A stretch of 64,000 bases of DNA from Carya illinoinensis (lineage: Eukaryota; Streptophyta; Magnoliopsida; Fagales; Juglandaceae). The stretch spans positions 19,412,001-19,476,000 of the forward strand of contig NC_056755.1 of NCBI RefSeq assembly GCF_018687715.1, written 5' to 3'. Shown one piece after another: positions 1-12,341 of the stretch. Every line of letters starts with the position of its first letter. Within the stretch, counting starts at the first letter, position 1. Position numbers and translations under genes: made by a program. Below the pieces are notes generated by a model. That model was not told where the DNA came from and searched no databases. It saw only the letters and a list, made by a program, of their open reading frames with translations.

Positions 1-520
1 TGAGGGGTCCAATTGCCACCGCAGCTCAGCCTCCTCCACCGCTTCGAATCTTTATCTCCATTCAATTGGCTTGATCTTTTCAATTCCCTACTTGCTATTT
101 CATTTCAGTTTTAAGTTTCTAAATTATTTTGAAGAATTTTGATTTAGACGTTTGAGTAATTTATTTGTTATTCATTTAATTCATGTTATTTATTTTTATC
201 ATTTCGTTAAGCTTTCATTTTAATAGTGATTACAATTACGGTAGTTTAATTTGAGAATTTGTGATTTGAATACAATGATGAACCCTAGAACATTGATTTT
301 TGGGCTTTTCAATTTTCAGTGCATGTTTTGTCAATCACTTCCTAATTTAGTTTAATTCTTAATTTAATTTTATTAATTTCTGAGTTTAATCTATTAGTCC
401 TTTACATTCCAATCCGACAATCAAAAATCTAAAAACATGAATCTAGTCCATGACTAGTACCCTTTTACATCCATTGCACATACCACCATTTTATTTTCTC
501 TTTGTGAAGTTTTTCACCAT
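1..520. other. Unassigned AT-rich sequence at window edge
   Basis: No convincing reading frame is present. The first 60 bases are C/T-rich and look like a plant 5' leader; the rest is T-rich, intron-like or internal retroelement spacer. It lies directly downstream (in element sense) of the minus-strand protease remnant of element C, so it may belong to C, but I cannot show that. Confidence 0.3.
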
Positions 521-947
521 TTTCAATGAGTTTGATTTTTTAAGTAACTTTCCCTGAGGAGACGATTTAGGAATTTATTCCTAATTATTACACGACATCC
601 TCCTGCACTTGGGATAGCTTTAGTGCTACTCATTTTTGAGTGATTCAATGAACCATGGCTGGTAATGTGATGGTGCCTATGGGTTGAACATCCTTGCCAG
701 GAAATCCATTTAGAGGGGTCAGTGATGGGCATAGCCCAGACCATTTTGGCGAAGACATCCTAGATTAAGATGTCAGCCAAGCTCCCGGATTTGATTAAGA
801 TCCGTCTAGTGGTGTAGGACCCCCTGGCAGTCTTCGTCTCCGAGAGAAATAACATGTGTGGTACCAATTCTGGGGTATTTGGAGGGTTTATCTACAAATA
901 CACCTCATGGTACCTTGCTTGACCGGTGTGAGTCTTTACGCTAGATG
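521..947 (-). pseudogene. Element C, aspartic protease remnant (Ty3/gypsy)
   Basis: The reverse strand reads RRILIKSGSLADILI, stop, DVFAKM around 735-800. This matches the gypsy protease signature RRVLVDTGSSADIL...DAFxKM, with the catalytic DTG changed to KSG. The frame has several stops. It continues the same degenerate minus-strand element whose gag lies at 19382-20383 and 23257-23641; the break at 947/19377 is exactly the insertion site of element A. No intact product is possible. Confidence 0.6.
943..947. repeat. Target-site duplication of element A (left), AGATG
   Basis: AGATG lies directly before the TGTAAC start of the left LTR and recurs at 19377-19381 directly after the CATCACA end of the right LTR. 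A perfect 5 bp duplication across 18.4 kb shows that everything between was one insertion, with later insertions nested inside it. Confidence 0.85.
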
Positions 948-2302
948 TGTAACTGCCTACTAAAAATTGAATGATGGAATTTCTATACGCTTTAGCAAAC
1001 TCGTGAAAACCCTATAAATTTTCACAAATAGATCAATCGTATAAATTTTAGTCTATCAATATAGTCAGTGTTATCACTTACTGTAGTGCCAGAAATGTGA
1101 TTTTTAATTATTTGAGGTCAATCAAAGTGCGAGGATGGGATAATATCCGAGTGAAATTCCTTTGTTCACGCTGGAGTGTTTAAATAAGTGTGAAATTTAT
1201 TGAGTTGATGAAATACTATCAACGGGTAGTGGGTGAGAACCTAACTAGTTGGTCACTGGAGCATGCTAGGCACTAACGCTGATGGAACCATATTTCATTT
1301 CAATAATTTATGAAGCCACAACAACTGCGGAGTATGAAGTATGGGGTCATAACAATTGTGGTACATACACTATGTGAGATACAATAATTGTGACACGTAG
1401 AATACATGGGGCCACACTGACTATAAAGTATGTATTAACGCACTCATAGCTAGTCTAGATACATCTGTTGTGATGCGGTAATCGGCATGGACACATCTCT
1501 AGAAGACCCATATAACTCCCAAGAAGTTGAGTTTAAGCAGTTAAAGAAATAAGATTCCAAGTTTATGTTAAATTAAGGTTCAGATCAAGTTCATGTTAAA
1601 TTATATTTCAGATCAAGTTCATGTTAAATCAAATTTCAGATCAAGTTCATGTCGAGTCTAGTTCAGTTTTAAACAGTCAAACTCAATTCACATTTCAATT
1701 TTAAGTTGTGCCAGTTATGCTATGTTGTATATTAAGTTATGTTATGACTACTTATGAATTTGATTATGCATTCTTGCTTTTACTGTCATGCATGCATCAT
1801 TAAACTGTGTGGAGGTTTTTTGTTAACTTATTGAGATTTGTAATCAAATCTCACTGTGGTAGTCCCAACTACCATTCCCCTAGAATGGTAGATCTTGTTA
1901 CAAGACCTGATGGAGAATCGAGATCTGACCAACTGGACACTGTCGACTGAGTGACAATGCAATGTCAATGTTAATATACTAGTTAACATACATTACTAAT
2001 TGTACTATAGAGTTACATCTCCAGTTCCCTTTTGGATCATAGACATTTTGGACTTGTGTTGTGAATTTAGTTTCTCAATATATCTTTATCTATGAAGTAT
2101 GTTTTAAGTATTTAGGATATTTTCAATTTAGTTCATAGTATTGCTAAAAAAGAATTTATCTGCTGTGAATATTGCATAATGTTATATGTAAGTTAGGAAT
2201 ATTGCATCTTATATGTCATGAACTGGGGTAGATAACCTTGTGTTGCATGTCTCAATACTTCAAATTTCCATTCGATCACAAGTTGAATTTGAGGGCGCCA
2301 CA
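948..2302 (+). repeat. Element A left LTR (internally deleted)
   Basis: It begins TGTAACTGCC and ends GGCGCCACA. Positions 948-1129 match 4631-4812 and positions 1130-2302 match 13466-14414 plus 19311-19376 of the right LTR, so about 2.8 kb of LTR is missing at 1125-1129. It retains a block at about 1310-1455 of degenerate repeats around CACAACAATTGTG that the right LTR has lost but solo LTR B keeps. The promoter-like TATA segment of the right LTR falls in the missing part. Confidence 0.75.
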
Positions 2303-2305
2303 AGG

Positions 2306-2317
2306 TGGTATCAAAGC
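2306..2317 (+). other. Primer-binding site of element A
   Basis: TGGTATCAAAGC differs at one base from TGGTATCAGAGC, the sequence complementary to the 3' end of initiator methionine tRNA used by most plant LTR elements. It lies 3 bases after the LTR end and fixes that boundary and the + orientation. Confidence 0.8.
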
Positions 2318-2468
2318 AATACTTCTCTGGGTTATAAATCCACATATCCTTAGGTTTGCACCAAATATTAGGCTTAAAATTTTAGTCATCATTAAGCTTG
2401 AAATACTTAAGGTATGAGAGGTAGTATGTTGTTGTAATACGTGTACTCGTGTATTTCAAGAAGGACAC

Positions 2469-3490
2469 ATGACTCACAGTAGAATACCTCAGAACCCTGA
2501 GGGAGACTTCAATCAGGAGAATCAAAATTTCCCGATGGATGGAGGTTTAGCTGAAGTTGTACGTATATTGACTGACATGCTTAAATATCAGCAACAGCAG
2601 CAAGTACACATACCCAAACCCGAAGTTAGGGGTTATCCATATGGGAAGTTTTTTATTCACCATTACCCAAATTTTTCTAGTAATGAAGGGCCACTAAGAG
2701 CCAAGAAATGGATTATAGATCTCGAGAGGACGTACGAGATTTGTGAATGCACTGAGGACTAGAAGGTTCTATATGATGGATACCTATTCCAAGGAAAAGT
2801 TTGAATATGATTAGATACACATAGGCGGCTTCTAGTTAGGGAACTAGGAAGTTTGACTACATTGTCATGGTTGAGGTTCAAGGAAGAGTTTGACAATAGA
2901 TTCTTGCCAAACTATGTCAAACAACTGAAGGCCCAGGAGTTTGCATCCTTAACTCAAGGCAGTTCGACTATAGAGCAGTATGCCGCTAAGTTCATGGCGT
3001 TGGGAAGGTTTGCACCCCACTTGATTTCAACTCAAAAGATGCAAGCACAGAAGTTTCAAGCAAGACTTCAACCTAGGATCCAAAGTCAAGTAGCTTGTCT
3101 TAGAATAGAGAATTACCAAGAGTTGGTAAATGTGGCCGCAATAGAAGAGGTTGAGCAAAGGGATCTGGTGATCCAGAACATTACAGATCGAAAGAGAGCC
3201 ATGTCATTTGCTGCAAGCGGTAGTGCTGAGAAGAAAATGTCTTTTTCAACCCGAAGAAATACAAGGGAATAATGCAGGAGGGCAGATGCCATCCTTTTAT
3301 TTGTCATGCCCTAAGTGTGGAAAGCGTCATCTCAGATAATGTCATAGGGGTTATGGAGTCTATTATCGATGCAAGAAACCTGGACATATGATCAGAGATT
3401 GTCCCAATGTCGTGCAAGGCATTGGAGCTAGTGATCACAAGTCAAGGTCCCACATCCCAACACGCGTGTATGCTATAACCCCAGGTGATA
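2469..3490 (+). pseudogene. Element A gag polyprotein remnant
   Basis: Open stretches at 2469-2762 (97 codons) and 2853-3272 (139 codons) are separated by a stop and frame changes; a CCHC zinc-knuckle region follows at about 3303-3420. The motifs KKWIIDLERTYEICECTED, WLRFKEEFDNRFLP, QEFASLTQGSSTIEQYAAKF and LQPRIQSQVA are those of the plant Retrotrans_gag domain, which forms the particle that packages element RNA. In the knuckle, YRCKKPGHMIRDC has Tyr where the first Cys is expected and an upstream stop codon. A short VYAITPGDID segment after it resembles the gag-protease linker. The gene is broken; a full-length gag cannot be made. Confidence 0.75.
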
Positions 3491-4630
3491 TCGATGCTGA
3501 CGTCCCAGAAACATAAGGACTTTGCATCATCCCTGGTATCCTCAGGACCTTTTTATGTTTAAGTTTAGCTAAGATTTGTTTGACTACAATTAGCAGTAGT
3601 ACTACTTTATAATTGGCATTAGGTAATGCTAGGCCAATGTAATCTATAACTTGTATGTTGTTTGATTCAAGTGAGTCCTTTAAAATAAATAATAATAATA
3701 ATTTGTGGTATCACACAAGAGCCCTGTTTAGAAAGCAAATTGTTACTCAGGTGATAAAAGTAACAATTCTCATTATGAGTATTATTGTTCATACCAGTGT
3801 AGATATTAAATACTTTTTAGTGATATAAGGAATGATATTTAAGGTTGATGAATAGTATTCCACATATTTGGAGATTTGTTTTGAATTTGAGAATACAATG
3901 GAGTTAATTTGTGTTTGGAAGAGTCAAGTGAATAGGAGACTTTGGCCTTAGTAGGATTTATTTATGATTATAGGCTTACCCTGTCGCCAATAAATGGTTT
4001 CTAGCAAAGCACTATCTTTATGGATATGTAGATTGCTCTTCTTTCTGAAAGACTAATATATGGGGAATAAAATCATGGTCTTAAGGATTTATGTGAATAG
4101 TAGGAATGGATCCTTTTATTTAGAGTTAGAATAAGAGGCAACTCATGATGAATATAAGAGTTATGCCAATCATAAGAGAGAAAGTCTTGAGTTTACATTA
4201 TTAATTGGTCAATTATCGAAGTACCACCTAGGAGGAGAAATGATTCGATGTGATTATGAAGGAGTAAGCTAGTCCTAGACAGATAGAATTCCTTGAGAAG
4301 ATAAAGAAAGTGAATTTAGTTGTGTATGGATTAAGAGGGAAAAAAAAAATCAACTAACAATATCGCTTATATTTTCTCTAAGGAAAAGCTTCGAAAGATT
4401 ATCTACTCGAAGTTTTAGATTTGGGGAGTATGTCAGTACAACTTCGCCTACTTTGTGGAAAGAATTACAGTATAATTGTTTATTAAAGTGAGAGAGTTAA
4501 TGAATGACATAATCTTAATGGTAGATATATACATGATAGACAATAGGTTGGTGAGCAAGATCTTTCCTTAACTTGTTGCTTATTACTTGCGTCAATTTTG
4601 GGGACGAAATCATTTTTTTAGGGGGGTGGT
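3491..4630 (+). other. Element A internal region without recognisable pol
   Basis: No ORF of useful length and no RT, RNase H or integrase motif is visible in any frame. It ends in AGGGGGGTGG just before the right LTR, which serves as the polypurine tract for plus-strand priming. Confidence 0.55.
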
Positions 4631-5724
4631 TGTAATAGCCCTCTAGAAATTCACTACTGAAATTTCTATAGGTTTTAAGAAACTCATGAAAACCCCATAA
4701 AGTTTCACAAATTGACCAATTGCATAAATTTTAGTCTGTCAATATAGTCAGTGTTATCACTTACTATAATGTCATAAATGCACTTTTTAATTATTTGAGA
4801 TAGTTAGAAGTGTCAAAATGCATTATGGTATATGTTATTGGACTCAGTTGATTATTTAAGATTTTATGGCACAATAACCCATTTTCATATTTTCGGACAA
4901 AATGCCTGTCCGAAATTGTGAATTTATTTTAAGGGCACTTCGGGGTTGAATTTCAGTAAACGATTTTTACTGTAGGTTCATATGAATATTTAGGAATTTT
5001 TAATACTAAGATTTTTATTCAATTTTTTGGAGTGAATAGTCACCTCGATAAGCATAACAAGTGCAGTGTTTTCAAAATCACAGTGTGGAATGTCTAAATT
5101 AAGTTAGAGAAGTTTTATTTGGACACTTGGAAAGATCTTAGCCACACATGATGAATAGTATTAGACACTTGGCACCATGAGGAACATTGATGGATTTGAA
5201 GGAATCAATATGGGAGATCATGCCACCTAAGCAAAAACCCTATTCCATCCAACCAATCAAATTGTGCCAAACCAAAGAGAATTTATATTCTAGTAAAACC
5301 CTCTTAAAATCCCAAACCAACATCATTATCCAACCTTTTTAACCTTGTATATTTGATTGGACCAACAGAGATTGGATGTAGGCTTGATAGCAACCCAAAC
5401 CCTCTTAAAATCCCAAATTAAGACCCATTCGGTTTAGGCCTAGTAAGGCCCACAAATTTGGCCTCATTAGCATTGCTTTCTGGCTTAGTTTTGTACCCTC
5501 ACTTGTCTGACCAAATCTTTCAAAAAGGGGCCTAGAAGGTTCTAGAAGGGATAAGCTAAATGGGCCACCTCACTCTTTCAACTCAATACTCCATCATGAG
5601 GAAATATCTTAGGATAGTTTTGTCCACTTTTTTGTGTTATCATAAGCCCTCTCTTTATCCCTCACTTATCCAAGAAGTCTTCCAGCTCATTTTACAATCA
5701 TCCCACCTCTTATTCCCACACTCC

Positions 5725-5732
5725 TTATAAAG
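5725..5732 (+). promoter_or_regulatory. Putative TATA box of element A LTR
   Basis: TTATAAAG lies in a C/T-rich context followed within about 30 bases by CTCTCTCAGACAAC, a typical plant LTR start-site setting. Activity is inferred only. Confidence 0.4.
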
Positions 5733-6507
5733 AAAACCAAAGACTCTCTCAGACAACTTTTAGGAGTTCTCTTGTACGCCCATTTCAAAGATTTTGTAAG
5801 TGTTTTCTCACAACATTTCATTTATACAATTTTTTTCATTTTTTAGTGTATTTTATGTGGATATCTTATTTTTCTCATTTTAAGATCATTTTATCAGTCA
5901 AATATTGTCTAAATCTTAGAAAGGTCATTCTGGGAGATAAACTAGAGAGTATGTTATATTTTAGAGTTTTTGACCAAGCTAATGCATAAATCTTGATCCA
6001 AAATTTTTATAAAGTATTTTTAACATGTGTATATGATTATTTTTGAGGATTTGTTGTATGATTAAAGGTTTTGATAAAATATTTTCTTAAGTCTCGAAAC
6101 TTAGAAACTGGAAGAGGAAAAACAGTTTATGTTTTGAGAAATTTTAAATATTTGGTGGTTTAAACCTATTCCAATGGCTTTGATAATTTTATTGGAGTAT
6201 CATAAGCCTCTTATACACATGTAGGAATATTTTTTTAAAGATATTTGACATTATTTTCAAAGATATGAAATTTTATCCAATGAGATATTCGGATAGGCCA
6301 AAGTGTGGATGTTCTTGGCTAAATTTATGTTTTGGATGGTTTTTAACCATGCAATCTTGGATTAGAAGCTTAGATATATTTTAGAACACCTTTTTAAATT
6401 ATATGATGTTTTGATTTGAAGATCACATCTTTATAAGTTATAGATCAAAGGGTTGATCAAAATAAGTTAGAAACAAAAATCTGTTTTTAGAACTTATAAA
6501 GAAAACC

Positions 6508-6520
6508 AAAAATTCCTAGT
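6508..6520. repeat. LINE target-site duplication, left copy
   Basis: AAAAATTCCTAGT here and AAAAATTCCAAGT at 12329-12341 differ at one position. They directly flank the poly(A) end and the 5' end of the LINE, as expected for target-primed reverse transcription. Confidence 0.75.
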
Positions 6521-6652
6521 TTTTTTTTTCTTTTCGATGGAAAGAAGCCTTTGATTCAAAACATATTAGCATTGCAATTGTCTCTTTTCCCATAGGGCTG
6601 GAGCAATTACATCAAGGAAACAACCCCACCATAGGCTAATATCACTAACATG

Positions 6653-9600
6653 CTAAGCATGCCTTGCAAGCTTATGTGCTACCTCATTAGAAGTTCTCAT
6701 AGCATATCTAACCTCACACACTTGGAAGCAGTTCATAAGCTCCTTAGTATCCTTGATTACATTACCAACCAAAGTCATCGATGGTTCTGACTTTTGCAAT
6801 TCTTGTACTAAGGTTAAGGCATCACTTTCTATGATAAGATGTTGAATACCCAAATGAACCATTAGTTGTAGGGCCCTGAAGATTGCAAGCATTTCAATGC
6901 TTGTTGCATTCCTAACTTCTGGTTCCTTCTTGCTAGCTACCATAAGAACTTCTCCTTTACTATCTCTTAGGATAGCCCCAATTCCTGCACTGTGTTGGTT
7001 CTAGAAAATAGCCCCATCAACATTTAATTTGAAAATTCCTGGAGGGGGGGCTCCCATCTGCAGTGTTGTCTCACCATTTTCAAAGGTTGGCCACGGGTTG
7101 TCTTATAGACATGCTGGATAGCCAGGGTGTAAGCTATAGCTTGATCAATATGGATGTTCTTATCTTCTAAGGTTGCTTGGTTTCTCCTATACCAGCAGCT
7201 CCACGAGATCAGAAAGAATAGCACCAGGTGGTCTTTCTGTTGTAAACCACTTATGTATCCAGCAAGGTCACCATACAATTTTGGTAGGCCAGATGAGAAG
7301 ATGATAGGCAAGTGTATTTCCCAAGCGTTTCTTACTAAAGGGCAGAAGCATAGTGCATGAGCTGCATCTTCTATCTCTCTGTTGCGTAGCTTGCAAGTTT
7401 CATCATTTAGTACCTTTCTTTGCACCAAATTGAGTTGGCAGGCTTTCTTTGCAAGCTTTCCATGCAAATATCTTGATCTTGGCTGGTACCTACAAATTCC
7501 ATAGATCCTTACATAGTTTCTTTAGTCCCATGTTTCTCAAGCCATCACCTTCCATCCTGTTCTATTTAGCCTCTTTGAATACCCAATTGGCACTCTTAAC
7601 TGTAAACTTTCCATGTGGCTCAGTGTCCCAGATAATCTTATCTTCAGTGGTGCTGCTGCTTAGGACTATTTTTAATACTGCATTTGTTGCTTGGGCAGGT
7701 AGCAAGGTCCTAATCTTCTCCACCTCCCACCATTCGAACTGTGAGTCCATTAGGCTATCAACTGTGGCATCTCAGTCATATACTGTTGCAGTTTCATCAT
7801 ATCTACTTAGGGGTGGGATACCAAGGATCCAATTATCTCCCCACACTTTGATATTCTGTCCTGACCCCACTCTCCACTTGCATCCCCTCACCAAGAGTTT
7901 CTTAGTCTCCCACATCCCCTTCCATGCAAAGCTAGGATTAAAGCCTAGCTTAGCCTCTAGGAAAGCCTCATTTGGGAAATACCTTGCTTTGAAGACCTTA
8001 TGGATCAGTGTATTTGGTTCTTGCATGATTATCCAGCCTTGTTTTGCTAAGAGAGCATCATTGAAAGTTCTAAGATCTTTAAATCCCAACCCTCCAACTT
8101 GTTTATGTGTACAAAGCTCGGTCCAACTGACCTAATGGATTTTATGTTCCTCTTGTTTCTATCCCCATCAAAATCGTGCCATCATTTGCTCCAATTCATG
8201 ACATAGGCTTCCTGGGAGTTTAAAGCAGCTCATGGTATAGGTTGGGATAGAAAGAGCCACTGCTTTTATAAGAATTTCCTTGCCCCCATGACATAGCATG
8301 GTCTCTTTCCGAGAAGGCTCTTGTTTTTTATCTACCCACTAGTGGGGGTAGTCCCAGGTATTTATCATATTGCTGGAAGTGTTGTACCCCCCATAAGTCC
8401 ATCAATTCTTTCTGTTGGGATGAGTCTACATTATTGATGAAAATCATTGATGTTTTGTCATTCTTTACTTTCTGCCCTGAAGCCTCCTCATATTGGCCAA
8501 GTAGTTGATGAATATGATTGTTTTCTGCCCTGTTAGCTTTACAGAACAGGATGTTGTCATCTGCAAATAGCGGGTGTGAAATTCTTGGTGCCTCTCTACA
8601 GATTCTGATACGAGGTAGCTTTCTCAATTCTTCTGCTTGATTCAGTAAGCTAATTAGGCCTTCAGTACCTAAAAGGAATACGTAGGGAGACAATGGGTCT
8701 CCTTGCCTTGTACCTCGAGAAGGATGGATGGGGCCTTTTGGTTCTCCATTGATGAGTATTGAAAATGACATAGCCTTTACACACATCATACCAGTTGGGT
8801 CCATCGAGGGTGGAAGCCCATTCTAGTCATCACAGCCTCTATGTAGTCCCATTCTAGCCTATCATAGGCCTTGCTAATGTCTAGTTAATAGACATATATT
8901 TATCTTTTCCTTTCCTTTTGTTTCTCAGGTAATGGATCATCTCATATGCCACCATCAAATTGTCACTAATCAACCTCCCTGGGATAAAAGCGCTCTATGA
9001 GCTTGATATGACATTATTCAGTATTAGTTTGAGCCTATTTTGCAAGACCTTCGAGATTAATTTGTAGACCACATTACACAGTCTAATTTGCCTAAATTTA
9101 GCAATCTTTTCAGGACTTTTTTCTTTGGAATCAATGTGATAAAGATATGGTTGATGGTTGGTGGGAGGGTGCCACTTTGTAGAGTCTACATCACAGCATC
9201 AGTTGTAGCAGTACCAACTATATGCCAATATTTTTAATAAACAAGGGTGAGAGGCCATCAGGCCCAGGAACTTTGGTTGGGTGCATCTGGCCAAGAGCAG
9301 CCTTGACTTATTCTCTCTTAAACTCTCTCAATAGGTCGTATTTCATGTCTTCAGTTATTCTACCCTCCATATCTTTTAAGAAATCAAAATTGACATTCTG
9401 ATTAGTGGCTTTAAACAGGTTCTGAAAGTACTCCATGATTACTTTATCTCTCCCTTCATCAACTTGCCATTCACTTGCCTCATCCTTTAGTCCTTTAATC
9501 CACTTCTTTGCCCTTCTCTGAGAAGCCTTCTGGTGGAAATATTTGGTGTTCTGATCTCCCCCTTGTAGCCATAGTGACTTAGCTCTTTGGTGCCATAGGA

Positions 9601-10620
9601 TCTCTTCCCTTTCCAGCCACACTTGGAGTTGATTTCTTGCCTCTTGGTGGAGTTCCATCTGAGAATGATAGGGGTCCCTCTCTTGTTCCCTTTGCAGGTG
9701 GTCTCTAGCTTGTTGAATTTTCTTCTGTACATTGCCAAACTTGGTCTTGTTCCATTGTGCCAATCTCTGGGAATAGGCTCCAATCCTTGTCTGGATGTTG
9801 TTCATGGGGATGCCATCTGTCCTCCCATTCCATGAGTCTTCCACAATGTTTACATAGTCAACTTCCTCAGTCCACATGGCTTCAAATCGAAAGATCTTGC
9901 TTCTTTTGGGGCTTTTTTCTCTCTTTGAATACAGAAGTATTGGGAGGTGGTCAGAGGAGGCTGCACTGCCATGTACCACTCGAAATCCTGGGAACCAGTC
10001 AATCCACCTCTAAATAGCCAGATATTTATCGAGCTTTTCACTAAATGTATGTTGGGAATCCCTTTTATTACACCAAGTGAATTAGGGTCCCATAAAACCC
10101 AAATCAACTACGGAGCAGTCATATAGAAGTTGTCTGAAGGCTCTCATTTGTCTTTCAAGTCTATCCTTACCACCTCTCTTTTCCTGTCAACATAACCTCA
10201 TTAAAATCACTACACACTAGCCATAGGGCAGATTCTGCACCCCTCAAGGATCAAATTGTATTCCAAGTCTCTTGTCTTAATTCTATTTCAGGATGGCCAT
10301 ATGCATTAGTAAACTGCCACTGCCTATCATTTTTTGCATTATAAATTATAGCATCAATGCGGTTCTTTCAATAACTTTGCAAACTCAAATTTGTCTCCTC
10401 TTGCCACATGAGTGCCAATCCCCCACTTCTCCCTTCACTGCTCACAGCAAAGCAGCATTCGTAGCCCAACTGACCTTTCACATACTCCATTTTAGTCACA
10501 TGTAACTTAGTTTCCTATAAGAACAGGATCATGGGAACTTCCTTCTTGACCAGGTCATGAAATGCATGAACTCCCCATGGGTTTCCAAGCCCACGGCAGT
10601 TCTAACTAATGCAAATCATT
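6653..10620 (-). pseudogene. LINE ORF2: endonuclease-RT-RNase H remnant
   Basis: The endonuclease N-terminus reads NCRGLGNPWGVHAF at about 10560-10610, the usual first motif of plant L1 endonucleases. The post-endonuclease stretch is open at 9308-9979. The RT segment at 8328-8804 shows the GTRQGDPLSPYVF box and FADDNILFCKA, whose two Asp are the catalytic pair. 7024-7467 carries the zf-RVT segment (NREIEDAAHALCFCPLVRNAW). 6653-6943 carries a plant RNase H (RVT_3) domain with EMLAIFRALQL and IIESDALTLVQ. ORF2 would nick the target and reverse-transcribe the LINE RNA there. Stops and frameshifts occur between all these pieces. Confidence 0.85.
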
Positions 10621-12250
10621 GTGTTGGGCAGGGTGACCACTAGCCCTGCCCCTTTAGTCAAATGCTCATCTATTAACATCAAGCTAGTTTTAATCTTCTT
10701 TCTTGTCAACATGTTGTGCACTCCCTTTCTCTTCATTTGGTTAGTAGCTGGTTTATTAAGAACAACTGGAACCTGCATTTCCTCTTGCATATTAGAAGAG
10801 TTATCATGATCTATACATTTTCTTCTCTTCCATGTTTTCCCTTTACTTGGTCCATTGGCCTTTATTTCAACATTCATTTCTATCTCATTTAGGACACTCA
10901 GCTCTTTATTAGTCATATCATGAAGTCTACAGCTTTGGGTTGGGATTTTGTGTACTGTTTTAGGCATGTGATTTTCTTTTAGCCCCATATTGTTTTTCTG
11001 CTTTCTATCGCCATTTTTTCCTTCCCCCTGGATGTCAGTATCCCCCAACGTATGGCCTCCTACTTTATCCCCATGCTTTATATTAAAAGTCCCCTCTCTT
11101 GGAAAAGACCTCAGAATAAAGTATGGGGGAAGTTCCTGGTTGTTGACTTGGAGAGCCTAGTCTTCTCAAAAGTGGCAGGCCTCCATGTGGGCAAGAGTCA
11201 TGCATATCCTCCCTGTCAAAAGTGGCAAGTGGGCTTGAGCCATGTCATCATCTCCCTCCCTGTCTTCTGAATCTCAAGCTGGTATTGCACCTTTCCCACC
11301 TTGTTCTCCCTATGTCTCTTTGACATAGTTCTTATGGTATGAAGCACGTAGCCATGCTCCATACTGAGGCTCCTTTCTTCCATGCATGGAGCTTGGTTGC
11401 ATAGGCCTCTCACACCCTGATGGTCCATGCTTGATAATCCCACAACTGAAACAAAATGGTGGGATGGAAGTCTTTCATAGTGAAAAGATATCCATACTCA
11501 GTTCCCATTAAAGCAACTCATAGCTCCTCTCATTAGGGGCTTTGTAATGTTGATGACTATTTTGACTCGTAAATAAGGCCCCATCCAATCCCTTCATCAT
11601 CAACATCAATCTTCAAGACTTCTCCTGCCAACTCCCCTATATTTTTCCCCACTTTCTTGGTACTACCCCCAAGGGGTATGTTGTGAAGTTGAACCCAGAT
11701 TGGTTCCTTGTAAAAACCCATTTCCTTAGGAGCAACTAATCCATTATAATCCTCTAAACAAATCAGGTTATGATCGAACATCCAAGGTCTACCTTGCTTG
11801 ATCTTTGCCATATCAATTGCTTTTCGGAATTATAACAAGAAAAGGTTTATACCTACTCATTTGAACTAGACCTCTCCTCGCAATCTCCATATCCTGGTCA
11901 TGGTGGCTTTGAAGGCTTCACTGTTGACTACTTTATCTGCCACAATGAGTCCGAACAGGCAAAGGTTGCCTTGTCAAAATGCTATCTCTTCAGTGAACAA
12001 ATCAAAATGGACCTCCGCTTGTTCAGCCTCAATCAGTTTGAGTTTGTCCCATTTCTCCAAGATGGTGTCAGCCATTCTCTGTCTTCAGCGTGTAGCTAAG
12101 TTATGTCTCAGATGACTACTTGATCTTTCCCCTTTATCTCTCGATGTGGACCACACTTACGGTATATCTCTATAGAACTCAAGTCGGTTCTACACTATAG
12201 AAAACAAACAACACTCTTTCAATTCAAAAATCAGGAGACTATCCTTGCCC
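10602..12250 (-). pseudogene. LINE ORF1: DUF4283 and CCHC_4 zinc knuckle remnant
   Basis: 11557-11811 (minus) encodes RPWMFDHNLICLEDYNG and PIWVQLHNIPLG, the hallmark of DUF4283, the N-terminal RNA-binding-like domain of plant L1 ORF1. Around 11340-11460 another frame reads FCFSCGIIKHGPSGCE followed by QYGAWLRA, a zf-CCHC_4 knuckle with its usual tail (Cys-x2-Cys-x4-His-x4-Cys intact). 10602-11048 is an open, Lys-rich low-complexity tail that runs into the start of the endonuclease. The frame changes several times; it is a pseudogene. Confidence 0.8.
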
Positions 12251-12341
12251 AAAGCAAGAGTTGCATTCACCTTTATCACCTCGGATAGAGCAAGAGAGAG
12301 AAGACTAATCACTCGACCATATAAAAAAAAAAATTCCAAGT

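Larger units (their letters stand above)
4631..6520 (+). repeat. Element A right LTR, first segment
   Basis: It begins TGTAATAGCCC and aligns over its first 180 bases with the left LTR. Much of the remainder matches solo LTR B read in reverse. It ends at the LINE insertion; the last 13 bases (6508-6520) are the LINE target-site duplication. It carries the putative LTR promoter at 5725-5732. Confidence 0.75.
6521..12328 (-). mobile_element. L1-type LINE, near full length, decayed
   Basis: 5.8 kb on the minus strand. The T-run at 6521-6529 is the poly(A) tail of the inserted RNA copy. In element order the domains are DUF4283 and a CCHC_4 knuckle (ORF1), endonuclease, reverse transcriptase with an FADD box, zf-RVT, and a C-terminal plant RNase H. 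This is the standard plant L1 order. Length, TSD and tail argue for a nearly complete insertion. Both ORFs have many stops and shifts, so it is no longer autonomous. It sits inside the right LTR of element A and is therefore younger than A. Confidence 0.88.

Noticed and set aside
7449..8135. 228-codon plus-strand ORF
   Set aside because: Antisense to the RT/zf-RVT part of the LINE ORF2; no domain of its own.
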